Source: JBJFGR01 sp051892875
GTDB lineage: Bacteria; Pseudomonadota; Gammaproteobacteria; Enterobacterales; Succinivibrionaceae
Length of the DNA stretch: 6,792 nucleotides
Direction of reading: 5' to 3'
Assembly: GCA_051892875.1 (NCBI GenBank)
Contig: JBJFGR010000131.1
Span: forward strand, 1 to 6,792
Below are positions 4,778 to 6,792 of this stretch, piece by piece (positions within the stretch are counted from its first letter, which is position 1; each line of letters starts with the position of its first letter). Made by a program: the position numbers and the translations under genes. The notes beneath the pieces are model-generated. The model saw nothing but the letters and a program-made list of their open reading frames with translations, made no database searches and was not told the origin of the DNA.

Positions 4778-6340
4778 ATGTTTTTTTCAAATATAAAATA
4801 TAAAATCTTAATAAGTTCTGCATTAAATATTTGTGCAGGAATTTTAACAGTATTTGCTTTTGCACCTTATGATATGTGGTATATGGCTATAGCTAGTTTA
4901 ACCATATTTTTTATCACATATATGCATCAAAGCTCAAAAAAAACAGTTTTTTTGCAAACTTATATTTATTTTTGTACATTTAATATGGGAACACTTTGGT
5001 GGATTTCTCATATACTTACTACTTTTGGAGAAATGTCCAAAATATTAGCTGGAATTATTATATTTATTTTTTCTTCTTATTTATCTCTATTACCATGTAT
5101 TGCGAGCATATTATCCTATCACTTAGCAAATAAAAAACCATTCTTAAAAAATCTTATCATATTCCCTACTTTGCTTGTTGGTGCTAATTATTTAAACGGA
5201 TATTTATTTACAGGTTTCTCATGGACTGATTTAGGATATACACAGGTTACATCTATTCTAAAAGCCTACGCTCCTTTACTTGGTGTCGAAGGAGTTTGTT
5301 TTGTATTATTTTGTATTGCTAGTAACTTAAGTTATTTTTTAATTAAAAAAAATCAATTATGTTTAATACCAATAATTCTTTTAATTGTTATTGCTTATTG
5401 GATTAATAGTTCAATTAATTTTGTGGATAAAAATAATGAACAAATAAAGGTTGCACTCATACAAGGTAATATAAAAAATGAAACAAAATGGAATAAAGAA
5501 AACATTATTCCCATTTATAAAACTTACTATAATTTAACTCAACAAAACCTAGATGCTCAAATTATAGTTTGGCCAGAATCAGCATTACCAGCTTTTGAAA
5601 ATGATCTTGAAAATCCAGAATATGGAATCGCCATGGTTTCTGATATAGATAATTTGGCAAAATCAAACCATCTAGGATTAATTACTGGTGTTCAATCGTA
5701 TAAGATAAATAAAAATGGCAGTATAGATTTTTATAATGGTCTTATTGGAATTGGTCTTCAAGATAAAGCAGGTAAAAAAAATTATGTACCAGGAATCAGT
5801 AATCGTTATCATAAAAAACATCTGGTACCACTAGGAGAATTTATACCATTCTCTGATATTCTAAGATCTCTTGGCCCTATATTCAATATGCCAATGAGTT
5901 CTTTTACTCATGGAGAAAGGAAACAACAAAATATAGAAGTATTTGGTTTTAAAGTTGCTTCAGCAATATGCTATGAAATAATTTTTAATTATGAGCTATT
6001 AGACCAGGTTACTAAAGATACAAATTTTATAGTAACAATAAGTAATGATGGTTGGTTCAACTATACAAACGGTCCTTTTCAGCATCTAGCTATCGCAAAA
6101 ATGAGGGCTTTAGAGTTTCAAAAACCTATATTAAGAGCTACTAATAACGGTATTACAGCAGTTATTGATCACAAAGGTAAGATTGTAAAAGAAATACCAC
6201 AGAATGTTATTCAAACATTGAAAACAACTTTTGAACCAACATATGGCCAAACACCATTTTCAAAATATGGTCATTTACCAATGTTTGTATATATATTAAT
6301 AATACTTTTGTACAGCACTATAAAAAAATACAAACATTGA
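4778..6340 (+). CDS. lnt: Apolipoprotein N-acyltransferase Lnt
   Basis: Lnt is an inner-membrane enzyme that transfers an acyl chain from phospholipid to the N-terminal diacylglyceryl-cysteine of lipoproteins, allowing Lol-dependent export to the outer membrane. The 520-aa product (E. coli 512) starts with hydrophobic membrane segments over about residues 10-213, including the conserved FAPYDMW near 28-34. A periplasmic nitrilase-like domain (about 223-485) follows, then a final membrane helix near 501-517. The catalytic triad is visible: E267 in VWPESALP, K346 in RYHKKHLVPLGEF and C398 in ICYE. E354, Y399 and E400 match known important positions, as probably does W238. The ATG at 4778 has no Shine-Dalgarno and sits in a very T-rich leader. 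An out-of-frame ATG at 4764 opens a 10-codon frame overlapping the start. It is the last gene of the corC-lnt unit and is convergent with the ldt gene. Confidence 0.96.
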   Translation: MFFSNIKYKILISSALNICAGILTVFAFAPYDMWYMAIASLTIFFITYMHQSSKKTVFLQTYIYFCTFNMGTLWWISHILTTFGEMSKILAGIIIFIFSSYLSLLPCIASILSYHLANKKPFLKNLIIFPTLLVGANYLNGYLFTGFSWTDLGYTQVTSILKAYAPLLGVEGVCFVLFCIASNLSYFLIKKNQLCLIPIILLIVIAYWINSSINFVDKNNEQIKVALIQGNIKNETKWNKENIIPIYKTYYNLTQQNLDAQIIVWPESALPAFENDLENPEYGIAMVSDIDNLAKSNHLGLITGVQSYKINKNGSIDFYNGLIGIGLQDKAGKKNYVPGISNRYHKKHLVPLGEFIPFSDILRSLGPIFNMPMSSFTHGERKQQNIEVFGFKVASAICYEIIFNYELLDQVTKDTNFIVTISNDGWFNYTNGPFQHLAIAKMRALEFQKPILRATNNGITAVIDHKGKIVKEIPQNVIQTLKTTFEPTYGQTPFSKYGHLPMFVYILIILLYSTIKKYKH

Positions 6341-6353
6341 TTTATTTTTTTAC

Positions 6354-6392
6354 GAGTCTTCATGCATATGTCAGGGAAAAATATGAAGACTC
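6354..6392 (+). promoter_or_regulatory. 10-bp perfect hairpin just after lnt
   Basis: GAGTCTTCAT (6354-6363) and ATGAAGACTC (6383-6392) are perfect inverted repeats around a 19-nt loop. The nearest T-run (6341-6351) is on the 5' side, and no U-tract follows the stem on either strand, so it is not a canonical intrinsic terminator. It may protect the lnt mRNA 3' end. The right arm begins with an ATG that starts a short candidate reading frame, with AGGGA (6373-6377) in the loop. Confidence 0.6.
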
Positions 6393-6532
6393 ATAGAGTT
6401 TTACCCTACATATCTTTTATAGTTATTTATATTCTTTTAAGGCGTTACAAAACAGGGATCTACAATTATGGCTCACAGTGCATAATTTTCTATTTTCACT
6501 CTCAACTATGCACAAAGAGCCATTTTTATTAA
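6383..6532 (+). CDS. Candidate small membrane protein, 49 residues (uncertain)
   Basis: I do not recognise this frame. ATG 6383 is preceded by a good Shine-Dalgarno AGGGA (6373-6377) at 5-nt spacing and runs 49 codons to TAA 6530-6532. It begins MKTHRVLPYISFIVIYILL, a short hydrophobic stretch followed by RRYK, so a single membrane-spanning segment is conceivable; the C-terminal half is rich in Tyr, Phe, His and Cys. An open frame of this length is uncommon by chance in such AT-rich DNA but far from impossible. Against it, its 3' end coincides with a terminator-like hairpin and T-run that would cut the message at the stop codon. The start codon is also held in a 10-bp stem. Confidence 0.22.
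   Translation: MKTHRVLPYISFIVIYILLRRYKTGIYNYGSQCIIFYFHSQLCTKSHFY
6468..6530 (+). terminator. Bipartite hairpin and T-run, likely terminator of corC-lnt
   Basis: ATGGCTC (6468-6474) pairs with GAGCCAT (6517-6523), and GTGCATA (6478-6484) pairs with TATGCAC (6507-6513). The two 7-bp helices are separated by a symmetric 3x3 internal loop (ACA/AAA) and capped by a 22-nt pyrimidine-rich loop. The structure runs straight into TTTTTATT on the plus strand, whereas the minus-strand side lacks a T-run. That polarity fits termination of rightward transcription from lnt, or of a small RNA made in this gap. Confidence 0.6.
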
Positions 6533-6555
6533 GATTTGTTTTTATTAATTTTAAA

Positions 6556-6792
6556 TCAATAAAATCTAATAGGATTTAACATTACAGGTATGCCACTGCG
6601 GTCGTTATTGACATCATTTAAAATAGAGGTATCAATAACGTTTGCATTCTCTTGTAAAAACAACTTAATGTTATCATTCAAATGTATAGGTGAATATAGT
6701 GTTGAATTTATTTGTTCTTCAGTTGTTGATAAAGGCTGATGAACTTCTATATAGATGCCGCCATTTGGTTCAGTTGTAATTTTTACAGGCTC
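6556..6792 (-). CDS. L,D-transpeptidase, LdtB/YbiS-type, C-terminal part
   Basis: The minus strand encodes the last 78 residues of a protein whose start lies beyond the right edge, ending at TGA (6558-6556). The segment begins EPVKITTEPNGGIYIEVHQP and continues LSTTEEQ, closely matching the region after the YkuD catalytic domain in E. coli LdtB (YbiS), which has [20 protein letters not shown]. The end, NDRSGIPVMLNPIRFY, matches LdtB's final RSGMPVRLN plus a few extra residues. LdtB-type enzymes are periplasmic and link Braun lipoprotein to meso-diaminopimelate of peptidoglycan. The catalytic HGT and SHGC motifs would lie outside the window, so the paralogue (LdtA, LdtB or LdtC type) cannot be fixed. 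It is convergent with lnt across a 215-nt gap. Confidence 0.88.
   Translation of the reverse strand, partial: EPVKITTEPNGGIYIEVHQPLSTTEEQINSTLYSPIHLNDNIKLFLQENANVIDTSILNDVNNDRSGIPVMLNPIRFY

Noticed and set aside
4764..4796. 10-codon frame overlapping the lnt start, considered as a leader peptide
   Set aside because: It has no Shine-Dalgarno, a poly-Phe-like T-run composition and no coupling signal, and is most likely a by-product of the T-rich leader.

Overview
The window is strongly AT-rich (roughly 30% G+C by eye, not counted) and carries a conserved gammaproteobacterial housekeeping neighbourhood: tRNA-Met, tRNA-Gln(UUG), tRNA-Gln(CUG), miaB, phoH (ybeZ), ybeY, corC (ybeX) and lnt. The proteins read like low-GC relatives of the Escherichia coli ones. 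Placing Met and Gln tRNA genes next to miaB also recalls E. coli, where a larger Met/Leu/Gln tRNA operon lies near miaB. A partial gene at the right edge matches the C-terminus of E. coli LdtB (YbiS). I infer an AT-rich, probably host-associated or fermentative gammaproteobacterium, and cannot name the genus. Nothing indicates phage, IS elements, CRISPR or recent transfer.

Layout. Positions 1-40 hold what may be the first 13 codons of a minus-strand MerR-like regulator. Positions 41-251 contain no gene; they are very AT-rich, with phased A/T tracts leading into a near-consensus promoter (252-280). That promoter drives three tRNA genes (314-566), all with encoded CCA ends. A 207-nt AT-rich gap follows, containing candidate miaB promoter elements, a CRP-like palindrome and a 13-nt tandem repeat. 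miaB, phoH and ybeY (774-3685) are packed tightly and look co-transcribed. After 143 nt a second near-consensus promoter starts corC-lnt (3829-6340). A 215-nt convergent gap (6341-6555) holds two strong hairpins and one short candidate ORF, and then comes the 3' end of an L,D-transpeptidase gene on the minus strand.

How the genes work together. MiaB thiomethylates i6A37 of tRNAs reading U-initial codons; the three tRNAs here are not its substrates, because their position 36 is not A. PhoH/YbeZ and YbeY are partners in 16S rRNA 3' maturation and ribosome quality control. CorC/YbeX is a CBS-domain protein tied to Mg/Co homeostasis and, in E. coli, to ribosome function. Lnt completes lipoprotein triacylation, and LdtB-type enzymes attach Braun lipoprotein to peptidoglycan, so the two right-hand genes both concern the envelope.

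The coding genes are ordinary. The items worth a second look are mostly regulatory: an SD to start-codon gap in corC that a hairpin could shorten, a long AT hairpin plus U-tract just before lnt, leaders without a Shine-Dalgarno for miaB and lnt, the miaB leader repeat, and the structured lnt/ldt intergenic region where a 49-codon ORF has its start codon inside a 10-bp stem. I saw no convincing wholly new system.
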